A DNA stretch of 64,000 nt from Panopea generosa (Eukaryota; Mollusca; Bivalvia; Adapedonta; Hiatellidae). The translations under genes were made by a program, and so were the position numbers. Below, piece by piece: positions 1 through 11,576 of this stretch (its first letter is position 1; each line of letters opens with the position of its first letter). The stretch is taken from positions 6,272,218-6,336,217 of the forward strand of contig CM055896.1 in NCBI GenBank assembly GCA_029582155.1. The letters are read 5' to 3'. The notes under the pieces were generated by a model. It saw nothing but the letters and a program-made list of their open reading frames with translations. It did no database searches and was not told the origin of the DNA.

Positions 1-78
1 TATAACCCGGCCGGGGATCGAACCCACGACCGTCTAGTCCGCATGCGAGGCGGATGCACTACCCCTAGACCACCGCTG
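1..78 (-). repeat. tRNA-derived SINE head (window edge)
   Basis: Read on the minus strand this has an A-box-like TGGTCTAGGGGTAGTGC and a B-box GGTTCGATCCC, the internal RNA polymerase III promoter of tRNA-derived SINEs. It is collinear with 18,548-18,630 and resembles 25,636-25,722. The SINE body would lie to the left of the window. No clean cloverleaf was found, so a functional tRNA gene is unlikely. Confidence 0.65.
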
Positions 79-687
79 TTGTCAAATTAAATATTACTAT
101 TCTGGTCTATCGGTCCAATGGTTTGTTCAAATGGTAAATAAATAATTTATTCAATCAGCAGCTCGTATATTCAATCCTGGGCAGGACCGACGCCATTGTA
201 TACGACAGCGAGCACTTGTATTCGATAGCGAGAACATAGAACATGTTCACCTGCCTACTTTCAATATTGGTAAAGAAATAGTACTCGATTCCTGGAATAT
301 GTATAGTTGTCTTATCATATTTCAAAAAAATATTGATTATGATAATAGTACACACACTACTATCGAGACCGACAAAAGAAACATTAGTGATGCGTTACAA
401 AATATCTGGATCGCCTGCAATGATGGATCCAGGATTTCAGTTTAGAAGGGGGCGTACTTATGGTGCACAACACGAACTCTGAACGGGCACACATGTTTTT
501 CAGTAGAAATATAGTGATTTTTTTATATAATAAGGGAGTTTTTTGTGAGAGGGGGTGTGAACCGGTTTAAAGAGTAGATCCGCCATCGACCTGCTAAAAA
601 GGAATATTTTTCAATGTCGGAAATTCTGAATATTAGCAAAATATGTAAATGTGTGGTATGAACTTGAACTATAGTTATATTGTAAAC

Positions 688-920
688 AAAAGCTTACCTG
701 GGTAGTATAATCCATCTATGCTATTTCTGGCAATCACTTTTAAATTCCGCATTGTTTACTAAAGAGGAAGCCTGTTTGACAGCTTGCGTGTATGGTAAGA
801 TCAGACCTTAACCAAAAATAAATAAATCCACTTTGCCTATATTAACAAAATTTCACAAACAGCTATTTAGTCATTCCCCTTTGAAGTTACTATATCGTTG
901 TTGGACAATTCATCAGCTCC
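688..920 (+). pseudogene. Degenerate SEFIR-like coding relic (copy A)
   Basis: Translation of the stretch beginning AAAGCTTACCTGGG gives KAYLGSIIH, then further on a NSALFTKEEAC segment. These match the C-terminal half of the better preserved fragment at 20,821-21,351 (NSALFTGEEAC). This copy has diverged and its frame is not kept over its length. The N-terminal half is absent here. Confidence 0.45.
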
Positions 921-2134
921 GATATAGGTGTATGATTTCTGAATCATGAATCAAAAATATTCATTTATATGCATATTAAGTTGCACATTAACATATTTTT
1001 AAACGCATCTTAAATAATGTTATTTCCATTTGTTTGTTCATCATTACACTATAATCATGTAAACAAATAAAAGTAACTCCGCGAAATATCGCAGTCACAA
1101 CATTATCTAAATAGTTTATCGCATTTCAAATCCAAGGACATTTTATCCATTCAACAAGGACGCACTCGCTTTATAAACCCCGCACTATCGATTCATTTGT
1201 CACAATAATCCGACTTTTATGTGCGTCTACATATATAGCTTAAGTCATATAGCTTATCAGAACTGGTAACTAAGAAGCAATTAATAAAAATAAAATCTTA
1301 CGCCTACGAATAAAACCATAGACAGCGGCAACCAATTATATAGTCCGCCCGTGTCTCGCTGATTATTGAACGAAATAGATTCCACGAACCTTATACAACA
1401 AAGCCTTTGAAATATAATTCATATAATAGCAGTTTACACACGTATTTGTTAAAGTCAAGTTTAAAAACCAATAAAAAAAACGGTATGTTTTAAATAATCA
1501 AAAATGATCCATTAAGGTCAGTGTTCAGTCACAATCAACCATTGTGTAAGTGAAAAAAAACTACACTTTGTACACATTAAGTTACAGTATAGCTCAAGTG
1601 TAGACAACACGGTTTATGATTTAAAACAATAAAAGAAAAGGAATACTGCATATTGCTTCAGAAATAGATTGTGTATTTCAACAGAGTATATAATTTGTTT
1701 TGAATGTGTGGTTTTTTTATAAAGATAACGACTATGTTTGAAATTGAACATATATTTGGGAAAAACATTACTTTGAGTAAATATCATTGGATATTATTAG
1801 TATAGTTTTAAAGAAACTTAAAAACACTCATTCGATCAAATACTATCAAATGTCACTTTTTTAGAATACAGTAACTCGTCAATAGCATATGTAATGATAT
1901 ATCTACAGACCAATTAATTTAAGTTAGATAATGAAATGTTTACAATCTCTGAGTCAATAACTATGCTAAAGGACAGCGACAAATTTAAATCGACATAAAA
2001 TGACGATAACATAACTTTTCTATTCTGTTCATATTATGTTGATAGCGATTTCATGTAATACACACAATATTTTCATCCATATAAACGTATAGCATTTATC
2101 GATATTCCAATAGTTCTATAATTGTCAATTGTGG

Positions 2135-2208
2135 TGTGTTAGTGTGTGTGTTTGTGTGTGTATGTGTGTGTGTAAGTGGGGGTGGGGTGGAGGGGGGGGG
2201 GGGGGCTG
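2135..2208. repeat. TG/GT microsatellite and G-run
   Basis: Alternating TG dinucleotides from about 2,138 run into a G-rich stretch with a homopolymer G run near 2,192-2,205. Simple-sequence repeat; no coding signal. Confidence 0.85.
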
Positions 2209-2310
2209 GCGATGGGGGTATATAAAAGCAGTCAGTCATGCTTGTTTGTAAATAACAATAAAAAACTTTGATAAAGCAAAACTGGTATATTCTTCGATAG
2301 TTCTATTATC

Positions 2311-2395
2311 AAACTGGCCGCAGCTCTCTAGGGGTAGAGCGTCCGCCTCACATGCTAAAGGCCGTGGGTTTGATCCACTGTGCGTAGAGTATAGA
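2311..2395 (+). repeat. tRNA-derived SINE fragment
   Basis: Contains an A-box-like TCTAGGGGTAGAGCG followed about 35 nt later by a B-box-like GTGGGTTTGATCC, the tRNA-like head shared with the other SINEs in this window. Too divergent at its ends to be a tRNA gene. Confidence 0.55.
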
Positions 2396-3179
2396 AGCTT
2401 AAAGTTGACCTGATTTTGATGAGATTGACTACAGAATAAAGCAAAAATCAACGGATGACTTACACCTGAAAGAGGTAGTGGTAAAAGTATAGTTCCATTT
2501 TTCTTCTTTTTTTTCAGGAATATTGCAACTATTTTTTTATTCCTTCTTTGTGTAAAATAGTCAATATTTTGGAAATCACCACAGAAAATTTGCTTCTGAA
2601 CTGATATCAGATTTCTACCCAATTCTGTGTCACTTTATGTTTCAAATCGCTTCGTGGGCGGCTTGTTGTCATATTATTACTCTGGAAATAAATTATTAAA
2701 TGTATGAGTTTTGTTCATAATTACATATCTCGAACAAGTTTTGACTTTTCACTGTGTTTTGAACAATAATATAGGGAATTCAATAGTGGTGTGAGACGAG
2801 CAGGATACAGATGACTCGATGTTGTTACCGACCCTAGCCGCTGATGCAGTCCAACGAACTTTAGCTGACGTTAGAGCCCCTAAGAACGATTAATCGTAAT
2901 GTTTTAAGACAAACATCGTTACTTCCCTTTGCATTTATTTTCTAGAAATGTCATTGCTTATTTTGTTATATGATTTCAATGTTTACATAAATATGATTTT
3001 ACGAAATCGACATTATCGACATTGTCATGTGTCCCTTTAAGGTGTGAGTAAGTATATTGCTCTGATATGGGAGAACTGAAAAAGACTACACCGCTGTTGT
3101 TACAGCCCGATCTGTTGCTGACCTCAAAGAACGATAAATCATTATATTTTAAACCAAACGTTGTTACTTCCCTATAGAA

Positions 3180-3330
3180 AGGGTAATAATAATAATAATA
3201 ATAATGATAATAATAACAATTAATCTCAATAAAAATATTTATGATAATAATAATAAAAATATGATAGTAATAATAATGATAATAATTGACAATAGTAATG
3301 AAAATTATAACAGTAATAATAAAGTATTTA
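3180..3330. repeat. AAT-rich trinucleotide repeat
   Basis: Imperfect (AAT)n/(GAT)n microsatellite. It is matched by the longer version at 23,940-24,190 in copy B of the duplication, so it predates or has grown since that event. Confidence 0.8.
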
Positions 3331-3644
3331 ATTAACAAGATAACTTATTTGAACATGTCCATTCTACACGAGCTTTGCGCCAAAAGCACAACACTGCCAA
3401 TGTCGCCGTGACCACGCTTTGCAATCTTGATTACCGCCAAAATGAGTATGAATAAAGCCGGCCTATCAGTGCTTCTGATTCTTTGATTAAACAAGGTACT
3501 GTTAGACTTCAGATGCTAATCGCTAGATGTCCTCCTATGAGAACAACAACTAAGTAAAGGGAGACGAGGTACCCACGTGATCCTTTAAAATCAAACGTTG
3601 GAACAATTTATATATAGCAGTGTAAGGCCGCATAGAGCTCCTTA

Positions 3645-3860
3645 AGCATAGAGCTTCTAAAGCATAAAGCTCCTAAAGCAAAAAGCTCCTAAAGCATAAA
3701 GCTCCTAAAGCATAGAGCTCCTAAAGTATAGAGCTCCTAAAGCATAAAGCTCCTAAAGCATAAAGCTCCTAAAGCATAGAGCTCCTAAAGCATAAAGCTC
3801 CTAAAGCATAGAGCTCCTAAAGCATAAAGCTCCTAAAGCATAAAGCTCCTAAAGCATAGG
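3645..3860. repeat. 16-bp tandem array
   Basis: About 13 copies of a unit close to CATAAAGCTCCTAAAG, alternating with CATAGAGCTCCTAAAG. It sits just inside the left end of the putative 3,625-5,650 element. Confidence 0.9.
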
Positions 3861-4103
3861 ACCCAAATCTGCCAGCACCCCTATCCCCAACGATTTTCTA
3901 ATGGTCGTCCCTTTATTGTTATTAAAATGTTGGTGATCATGACGACGAGAATGAAACCTAATGGTAACGGTGATTGATTGTTTGTTCGTTTGGAGTTGAA
4001 CGCCATTTTCAACATTATTGCAGTTATTTAACAATGGTCAGTTAGACTAACCAGTGCTCCTCTACATTCATTAACATGTTACCAGTACTACGGCACAGTA
4101 TTG

Positions 4104-4206
4104 ATGATGACGATGATGATGATGATGATGACGACGACGACGACGACGACGATGATGATAATGATGACGACGACGATGATGACGACGACGACGACGACGA
4201 TGGTGG

Positions 4207-4267
<61 letters not shown>

Positions 4268-4268
4268 A
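4104..4268. repeat. GAT/GAC trinucleotide microsatellite
   Basis: Near-pure GAT and GAC triplets. The runs of Asp, His, Met or Ile in six-frame translation are by-products of the triplet repeat, not genes. Confidence 0.95.
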
Positions 4269-5689
4269 TACAGTAGAATCCCTAATAAAATCGCTAATAG
4301 GACCACCATTGGTTCTTTGAAAAAAATGGTCCAAATATTGAGGTGGTCCATTATATATGGAGATACCTTCCAGTACATGTCTTGATTCGTTTATTTGTTT
4401 GGAAATTTTGTATCGATATGTCGACTCGTGTATCGATGTGTCGACTCGTGTATCGATATGCCGACCCAAAAATATCATCAATATATTGGATACTGTTTCA
4501 GAAAAATAATATGATGAAACACTTTAAAATGCTTTCATGAAAACAATTTGTATTCAATATATTTTTATTCCTATAATTATTAAATAAAAATTGTATGAAT
4601 AAAAAGTTTGATTCAATAAAACATATCTTGTACCACTATCATTCACTGCAGCTTGTGTCTTTGTTGTGGAATAGAATGATTTTGACAATGGAAACAAACT
4701 TGTTCCTCTATTTTTTTAACCGAATCAATACTTCCAAATTGCGATCCATCTATTGTCGACTCGTCTAAACCGTCGATACAGCGACATCATGGTTAACAAT
4801 GACAGCCCAACTCACAAAACTGAAACCAATTGCACAAATACATAAACATTTTTGTCCATTAACAGTGACTAAATTCATGAAATATACAATATAAAATGTT
4901 ACTTTATAAAAGATGAAACTCAAAACAACACCTCTTTAAATGATTAAACAATGCAACTATAGTGTATAATTGAATGATGTTAATTCATCAAAATAAATGA
5001 AATCTTCTTTCACTAATTCATTGCACACATGAAACATATTTAATCTTTATTATATATTGCTTACATGGGACAAACAAAATGACACTGGTGTAACAGAGAT
5101 GCTGAATAACAATTAACACCTAATCAACAACAAAGACCCCCTTGTACATACTTTATAAACGCACATTGACTTGTAATAAATAAATATATTGAATGTATGT
5201 ATAATATATGTATGTAATGAGGAATATTTCATGTTTAAGTTACAAGTAAAGAAATCTTGAATCTTGATTCTCTTGTTAATAACCTTCGCCTGAAGAAACA
5301 CAGAAGTGAAAAAGAATGACAGGATCAGCTGATGGTCCAGTTTCTGTAGTTAAATTAAAAGAAAATACACTAATCCGTCGTCTTACAAGCGACCCTAATA
5401 GGTAATATAGGGGTGGCAATACTATTATAACCAAATAATCATTTACCAAAAGGAAAAATCCGAATTTTATTATAGAGGTGATCCTAATGCGGGTTTTAGT
5501 GTAGAGCTGATGGACATTAAGACACTACATACTTATAATGAAGATGGTGTTTAGGGTCTAGCAAAGCAAGGACGCAGCGCATAGAGCTACTCGGCTCCTC
5601 GGGGTTTTCTTTGCGTCAGGAGCTTTATGTGGTCTTACAGGGCTTTATGTCTTTAGCATAAAGCATGTCTTTAGCATAAAGCCCGTCTA

Positions 5690-6725
5690 AAAATGATATG
5701 CCGTAAATGAATGCATATTAATGTAACCATACTTACATCGTGTCTGCTTATTTTTGGTGCTTTTTTCATTCTTTGGGTTTCCTTCAGTAATTCATTATCA
5801 GTTAACCTCATGCGTTTAATTGTCGTTATATCTGAAATAGTATTACATTGATTGTGTTATTGAACATTGCAAAGGCATTACAAATTAACAAAACATAAAA
5901 GATTAAGTAAACGTATTTGATAAACCGACGGAATAGCGTACCAACGACGTGTGTCGTAAAATTATTGGTGTGTAGGCCTACAATACGTCTGCCACTATAT
6001 TACAGTAATAAGCATTTTGCAGACGACAATTTTCACTCCTGGATAATTGCCTCTTGGTGATGCCAATGATACCAGCTAGGTAGAGCAACGGGGTAAAATG
6101 TATTACTATGGGGTTTCTTAATTGTTATTTTTTTTGGCTTAGTGTTAATCGTCATTTTACTGACAGTTTAACGTTACTTCACTGACTCTGGGCGGGAACT
6201 ACGATGAAAGCTGAGATGATTGACGTTTGAAAGTCGATGTTTCTAAGCACAGCTCGCGCTGCTTTGTAATTTGTATATGACTCGTTCAGAATTTAACCAA
6301 GGATAGAGTTTGTGCAATGTCATTAACACGTGCGCAGTGATGACGAACTTCTTGATAATTAAGAACGAATCTAATAATTATTTTGTATGCTTTTTAACAA
6401 ATAAGAGCGACACTATTTTGAAAAATGAAGCAATTCCATTGGTTGTCAAATGAGGTTAAACGCTAAATTATATATTATGTATATAAATCAGATCTGGCCA
6501 CAAGTTCTCTCAACATTAGATTACGGCCATTCCCTTTCAACTATAATTTAGATCAAATTGCATGCACAGAGTGAAACCGTTTCTTTTTAATTAAACGTAT
6601 CTTCTGTGATTACAACATTGAAAATCATGACTAAACATTTAAAAAGTAATCCTTTATGGAGAAATAAACCAAATAGTTACATTTTGTCCAATGTAAAATA
6701 AATTGAAGTTCTATTCATACTGTTT
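5690..6725. other. Intergenic, nothing recognised
   Basis: AT-rich DNA without a credible exon, RNA gene or tandem array that I could recognise on either strand. Confidence 0.6.
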
Positions 6726-6727
6726 CG

Positions 6728-6803
6728 GGCCCGATAAGCTCAGTCGATAGCGCGTCTGACTATCAATCCAGAGGCCGTGAGTTCGAATCCCCGTCCGACC
6801 ACA
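6728..6803 (+). repeat. tRNA-derived SINE head
   Basis: TAAGCTCAGTCGATAGCGC (A box) and GAGTTCGAATCCCC (B box) in tRNA-like spacing. The 5' GGGCCCG does not pair with the 3' GTCCGACC as an acceptor stem, so it reads as a SINE head or tRNA relic, not a working tRNA gene. The same family lies on the minus strand at 58,425-58,530. Confidence 0.55.
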
Positions 6804-8035
6804 GTTTCCGCGCTGATTTGTATACGACAGCATTATCATTCGTCTCTCACCGCTGATTCAAGTGGGAAATTTATCAGTTACTGCACGGAGATTGGATGCA
6901 CATTTAAAAGAAGTATATTAGGATTTTCCAATTTTTTTAAATTGTTTAAAAACCTTTTTTTTAATATACCACGCCTATAAAATTATATATCCATTGATCC
7001 TATAATACCACAATGATATATAGTTAAACATGCCAAAATGATTTATTGAAAAGGAATTTCCTAACTTAGCCTACGTGCCTAGGTTATACTTAAAATTGCA
7101 ATTGTATTTTGTGACGTTTCAAATGAGTCACGTGATTTGATTTTGATTTTAAATTAATCCGTTTGGAGAAAGTCCGAATGGCTAGGTGAATGTCAAGAAG
7201 TAGCTAAGAGCTGTCTATTTTAAGAATGGGGATTTCGTTTTAATTTCATCACTTGGAACGAAAAATCTTTTTTTTAATCATTTGACGGTATGGAATACTC
7301 TATCATTCGTATTGTATTTAATAATGATAACGAATATATTTAAGACATTTATAGCAATATACTGATGTTTCCTTTGAATCGTCTTATATAAGTATTACCT
7401 GTTCTGCTACTGTTTACTTTCAGAGCAGACGGAACCCTATCTCTGTCGACCATATTGAACCTAAAACTATTAAACAAATAAAATATTGCTAAATGACAAT
7501 ATTTAATTTATAGTCAGGATTTTGAAATTTACTGTTTCGATACAAACCTATCCCGCATTCGCCACCGCCCCTGCAATTGTAAGACTTATGGTAAGTGTAT
7601 TATATAACATGCATAATCAGCTATTAGAGAAAATATATCTTTTTGAAGGACCTTAGCGTGAATATAAAAATACGCATACTTACGACGAGTGTACCCACAT
7701 GTAGTTATCCGAAAAGAGGATTCTCTTCCCGAAACGGATCCATCTGATGTAATCCAGGGTTAGCCAATACCTCGACAGATCTATCCTTACAATAAGAATC
7801 CTCGGTTTGGCTACCTTTAAATATAAATCAAATTATATCTTAACCAACATTTCAATGAATATGTTTCCAAAATAATCTTACGCGTTTGTAGTATAAGAAA
7901 CTGATTATAATCAAAGGCAATCTGAACTTGACTGAGTTAAGCATTCGTCTTTCGTCTTTCGTTGTTCAACTTGAAGCTAACTATTACTCTAGCCTTTATA
8001 AAACTCAAAGTCTGCCTAGGTAGAACCGTGGCCAA
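6804..8035. other. Intergenic, dispersed repeat fragments only
   Basis: No gene seen. A segment near 7,020-7,090 resembles, in inverted orientation, the DNA around 31,320-31,380, so at least part is old dispersed repeat. Confidence 0.5.
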
Positions 8036-8152
8036 GCTGGTGCAGAAAAGGTGTACTGTTCAAGGACACCACACATAGCAGTTGCGGAGGATCGAACCCA
8101 CGAACCTCCGATCATGGTGCCGATGCTCTACCACTGGACCATGTGCTCCACA
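8036..8152 (-). repeat. tRNA-derived SINE head
   Basis: On the minus strand: TGGTCCAGTGGTAGAGCATC (A box) and GTGGGTTCGATCCTCC (B box). Family as at 1-78 and 25,636-25,722. Confidence 0.6.
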
Positions 8153-10059
8153 CATTAAACATTAATCAGTTACATCACTTGAATATCTTATGTTGAAATA
8201 GGAATAACAAACTAATCTATATTTGCTTTACTCTGAGAAAAAAAATAAAACATCATAACATTAGAAGGTTTGCATTATCATCCTAAACATTAGAAGGTTT
8301 GCATTATCATCCTAAACAGTTTCTTTCAGAAAATGTATGAGAGTGCTGCTCATATCAGTTGTGGTCAGAGTTCGCGGGTTCGATCTCAGGTTCGGACCGA
8401 TGGTATCTCATTAACAGTTGCTCTGCCTGTATTGACAACAGCTTACTTTACGATTAAGCTAAACCAAATTAGTATCAGTCTGTATGGTGTGTACAACACA
8501 CTGAACTTCTCACCCACCAATCAATTTTGTACTGTTTTGCGAAAATGCAACATGATCAACTCTATATTTTTCCCCGCATATTTGGTCTAACAACGTTTTT
8601 ATTGTATTTTATTGTTGAAATACGCGTGTAACCGTGGTGCGCATCATTTTTGTTCGTATAATAGTAAACCGACCATCAAAATGTCGATGCTTCTTTGTTT
8701 ACCCGAAGAACGTAAAAAGTGTTCTGACGTCAAGGGTTTTATCAAAAAATAAAAGTCTTTTAAAAATGACTTTGTCGATGAAAATGCTTTGTAAGGCTAA
8801 CATTCAACATTCATAATTACTGATCGCCGCTCAAAAATAAAATTAAAATGAATTAATTTTTAAAATATTTTATATAATTGGTCGTAAACATGCATTGTGT
8901 AATTATAATACGTACACATTGTCCTGTAAAAAGTCGCACGGTGTAGAATTTAGTTTCACTCCAGTGATTCCGTGGAAGAGCCATAACTCTACCAGGAACG
9001 TAGCATTCTTTCTCCGTGGTTTTGCAACGTATCCCAACAAGTGCATGGTCCCCAACCTAGTAACATAGAGCAATAATAAAGGGATTATATTGGCAAGTAA
9101 CACAAACACTCTGTTAATCCAGACATTTTGATCATGATTTAGACACGCTTCAGAAAAACTGTATTCCGTTTCATTAACATTGATTAAAGAAAATTGATGT
9201 AACCAGTCAAAATTAATTTATGTTTTTAAGTATTAAAGGGATTATATTGGCAAGTAACACAAACACGCTGTTAATCCAGACTATTCCTGTATGCAGTGTG
9301 CACAAAATATTGCTTATGTATTGACGTATAACCTTTATTTACTTGAAAGTTATAAAATTAACAGTAATTGAATATTGGCCAAAACTTTAATACGTCCCGC
9401 AATTAAGTATTGCGCAATGTTTATATTGAACTCCGTAAACTTCCCGAACAAAGCCTTGAAAACGAGATCGGGAACGAGTCTTCACGATGTTATCCGATGA
9501 TTGATCGGAAACTCGAAAGCGGTTCGTTGAAAATGGCGAATGTAAACAAAAACAAAAACGTGGCTTCAGAAACCCGATGTTTGTGAAAGAGGTAATGCAA
9601 TTAGCGTATATCTCTAAGTTATAAGTGTATCTTCATGCTGGGCGTGTGTATTTAGGACAGGGAATTGACGGTTATATGCCAATATAATCCCTTTAAAGTT
9701 AACGGTAAGAAAATGTTAGTGAGACAGAAGTTCGGTAAAATGGAAATATTGAACAATATATTATTTCCTAGAAAGTGTGTCAAGAATAAAACAATATTAT
9801 ATGTTGCCATATGCAACAAATGTATGTTTTATACGTCACGTGTACAAGACAGAAGAGTTCATCGGAACATAAAAGAACAACAGTTAGTTTCAGGTATAAA
9901 CGTAGACATATATTTCGTACAGTTCATCGGTTATCCATTTATAACCCACACAAACGGGAAACTTTATGGTCAGACAACGGTATAGCGCCACCAATATGTG
10001 TTGTTCCCGTTGTATATCCCTGGGGTTGAATGTTAATGGTATTTATATATAGAACAATG
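8153..10059. other. Intergenic with small local duplications
   Basis: A ~30-bp unit is repeated twice at about 8,263-8,320. A ~50-bp segment at 9,072-9,122 recurs at 9,235-9,283. No gene recognised. Confidence 0.6.
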
Positions 10060-11420
10060 GGAATGTTATTTTATGTTCAGGCCACGTTGCAGAGTTATAA
10101 TTTAGTTATGATTTGTACATCCTGTGGTTGTATTTTGAAGAACAAAACGTGTGGAACAATAAGTAACTTACTATAAGTTCAGACCGCAGTGCAGGGCATC
10201 CACTTGCTAAGATTTGTTCCCGGTGTACATTATGGGATTGTATTTTAAACAATATTACTTGTGGAGTAATGTGAAACTTACTATAAGTTCACGCCACGGT
10301 GCAGAGCCTTTAATGGTATGATTTGTTCCCGGTGGTTGTTATATTCTTCATCAGATGGTGGCCGATACAATACGAGATGAATGCTTTGGTAGATTCTTTG
10401 TTTAGGACTTAAACCACATGGTCATGTTATTATCTACACCGGTTAACAGATTCCGGTACAGTATAAAACAGCTTCCGGTACAATATAAATTCTTAACATA
10501 AATCATCGGATGAGCGGATACAACAGTGGTTATAATGAGATTGTATTTTGAAGAACATAACATGTAGAACAATGAGAAACTATCTATAAGGTTAGGCCAC
10601 GGTGCAGAGCCTCTAATTGTATGATTTGTTCCCGATGTACGTCATGGGATTGTATTTTGAAGAACATTACAAGTGGAACAATGAGAAACTTACTTTAAAT
10701 TCGGGCCACGTAATGGAGTATCAACTTGTTAAGATGTGTTCCCGGTGTAAATCCTTAGGTTGTATTTTGAATAACATTACAAGTGGAACAATGAAAAACT
10801 TTCTGTAAATTCGGGCCACGTTATAGAGTATCAACTTGTTAAGATTTGTTCCCGGTGTAAATCCTTAGGTTGTATTTTGAATAACATTACATGTGGAACA
10901 ATGAAAAACTTTCTGTAAGTTCGGGCTACGGTACAGAGCCTCCACTTGTTAAGCTTTGTTCCCGATGTACATCATGGGATTGTTTTTTGAAGAATATTAC
11001 AAGTGGAACAATGAGAAACCACTTGTTAAGATTTGTTCCCGGATTGTATTTTGAAGAACATTACCAATAAAACAATGTGAAACTTCCTGTAAGTTCAGGC
11101 AACAGTGCAAAGCCTGTAATTGTATGATTTGTTCCCGGTGTACATCATTGGATAGTATTTTGAAGAACATTACATGTGGAACAATGAGAAAATTACCGTA
11201 AGTTTAGGTCACGTTATAGCACCATCTTTTGCTATAATATGTAACAGTTGTAGAAAAATTCGAATAGTTCAGGCCAGTATATAGTTTCAACAAGTGTTCC
11301 GTTACCTGCAGTATCTGTACATTTTGGTGATGAAATTTAAAAACCAGTGCATGCTGAACAATGGAAAACTTACTGTAATTCCAGGCCACGGTACAGCACC
11401 ACCAATGGGTATGATAAGGT
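10060..11420. repeat. ~110-bp imperfect tandem array
   Basis: About a dozen diverged units carrying GATTTGTTCCCGGTGTA, a TTGTATTTTGAAGAACATTAC segment broken by changes, TGGAACAATGAGAAAC and a TTCAGGCCACGGTGCAGAGC-like block. Neighbouring TGTTCC marks lie about 109-111 bp apart. The copies differ a lot, so this array is older than the 113-bp satellite beside it. Confidence 0.8.
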
Positions 11421-11576
11421 CAAATCGCACATTCTGGGATTTAATTTTGAAGAACGTGACATGGCCGCTTCCTGGCGTTACAAACCCTAGTAGGAAATAC
11501 AAATTCGAATGTAATTGTTTAGCGATATGTTTATCATGCGCGTGGTGCACATGTTTCATGTTATATAATGTTGTAT

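Larger units (their letters stand above)
1..3600 (+). repeat. Segmental duplication, copy A
   Basis: A diverged, direct, collinear counterpart of 18,548-25,095. Matching stretches by eye: 1-350 with 18,548-18,920; 605-650 with about 20,135-20,185; 688-920 with 21,105-21,330; 1,420-1,590 with 21,430-21,590; 2,455-2,700 with 22,800-23,030; 2,760-3,340 with 23,155-24,230; 3,364-3,600 with 24,860-25,095. Copy A is shorter because copy B holds extra DNA, including a Harbinger-type MITE and the N-terminal half of a SEFIR-like fragment. No intact gene is seen. The parts between matching stretches show only AT-rich DNA. Confidence 0.75.
3625..5650. mobile_element. Putative ~2-kb non-autonomous element with inverted ends
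   Basis: The left end TGTAAGGCCGCATAGAGCTCCT is mirrored, with a few changes, by the reverse complement of the right end near 5,617-5,640 (TGTAAGACCACATAAAGCTCCT). Next to the left end is a 16-bp array at 3,645-3,860; related CATAAAG motifs sit next to the right end at 5,640-5,690. Inside are the GAT/GAC microsatellite and AT-rich DNA with no transposase-like reading frame. This resembles a MITE-like or other non-autonomous DNA element with subterminal repeats, but no target-site duplication was established. Confidence 0.4.

Noticed and set aside
2236-2622. 128-codon minus-strand open frame
   Set aside because: It overlaps a SINE head and duplicated noncoding DNA; the matching region at 22,800-23,000 does not keep the frame.
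4071-4481. Poly-Asp, poly-His and poly-Ile open frames
   Set aside because: GAT/GAC microsatellite translated in different frames.
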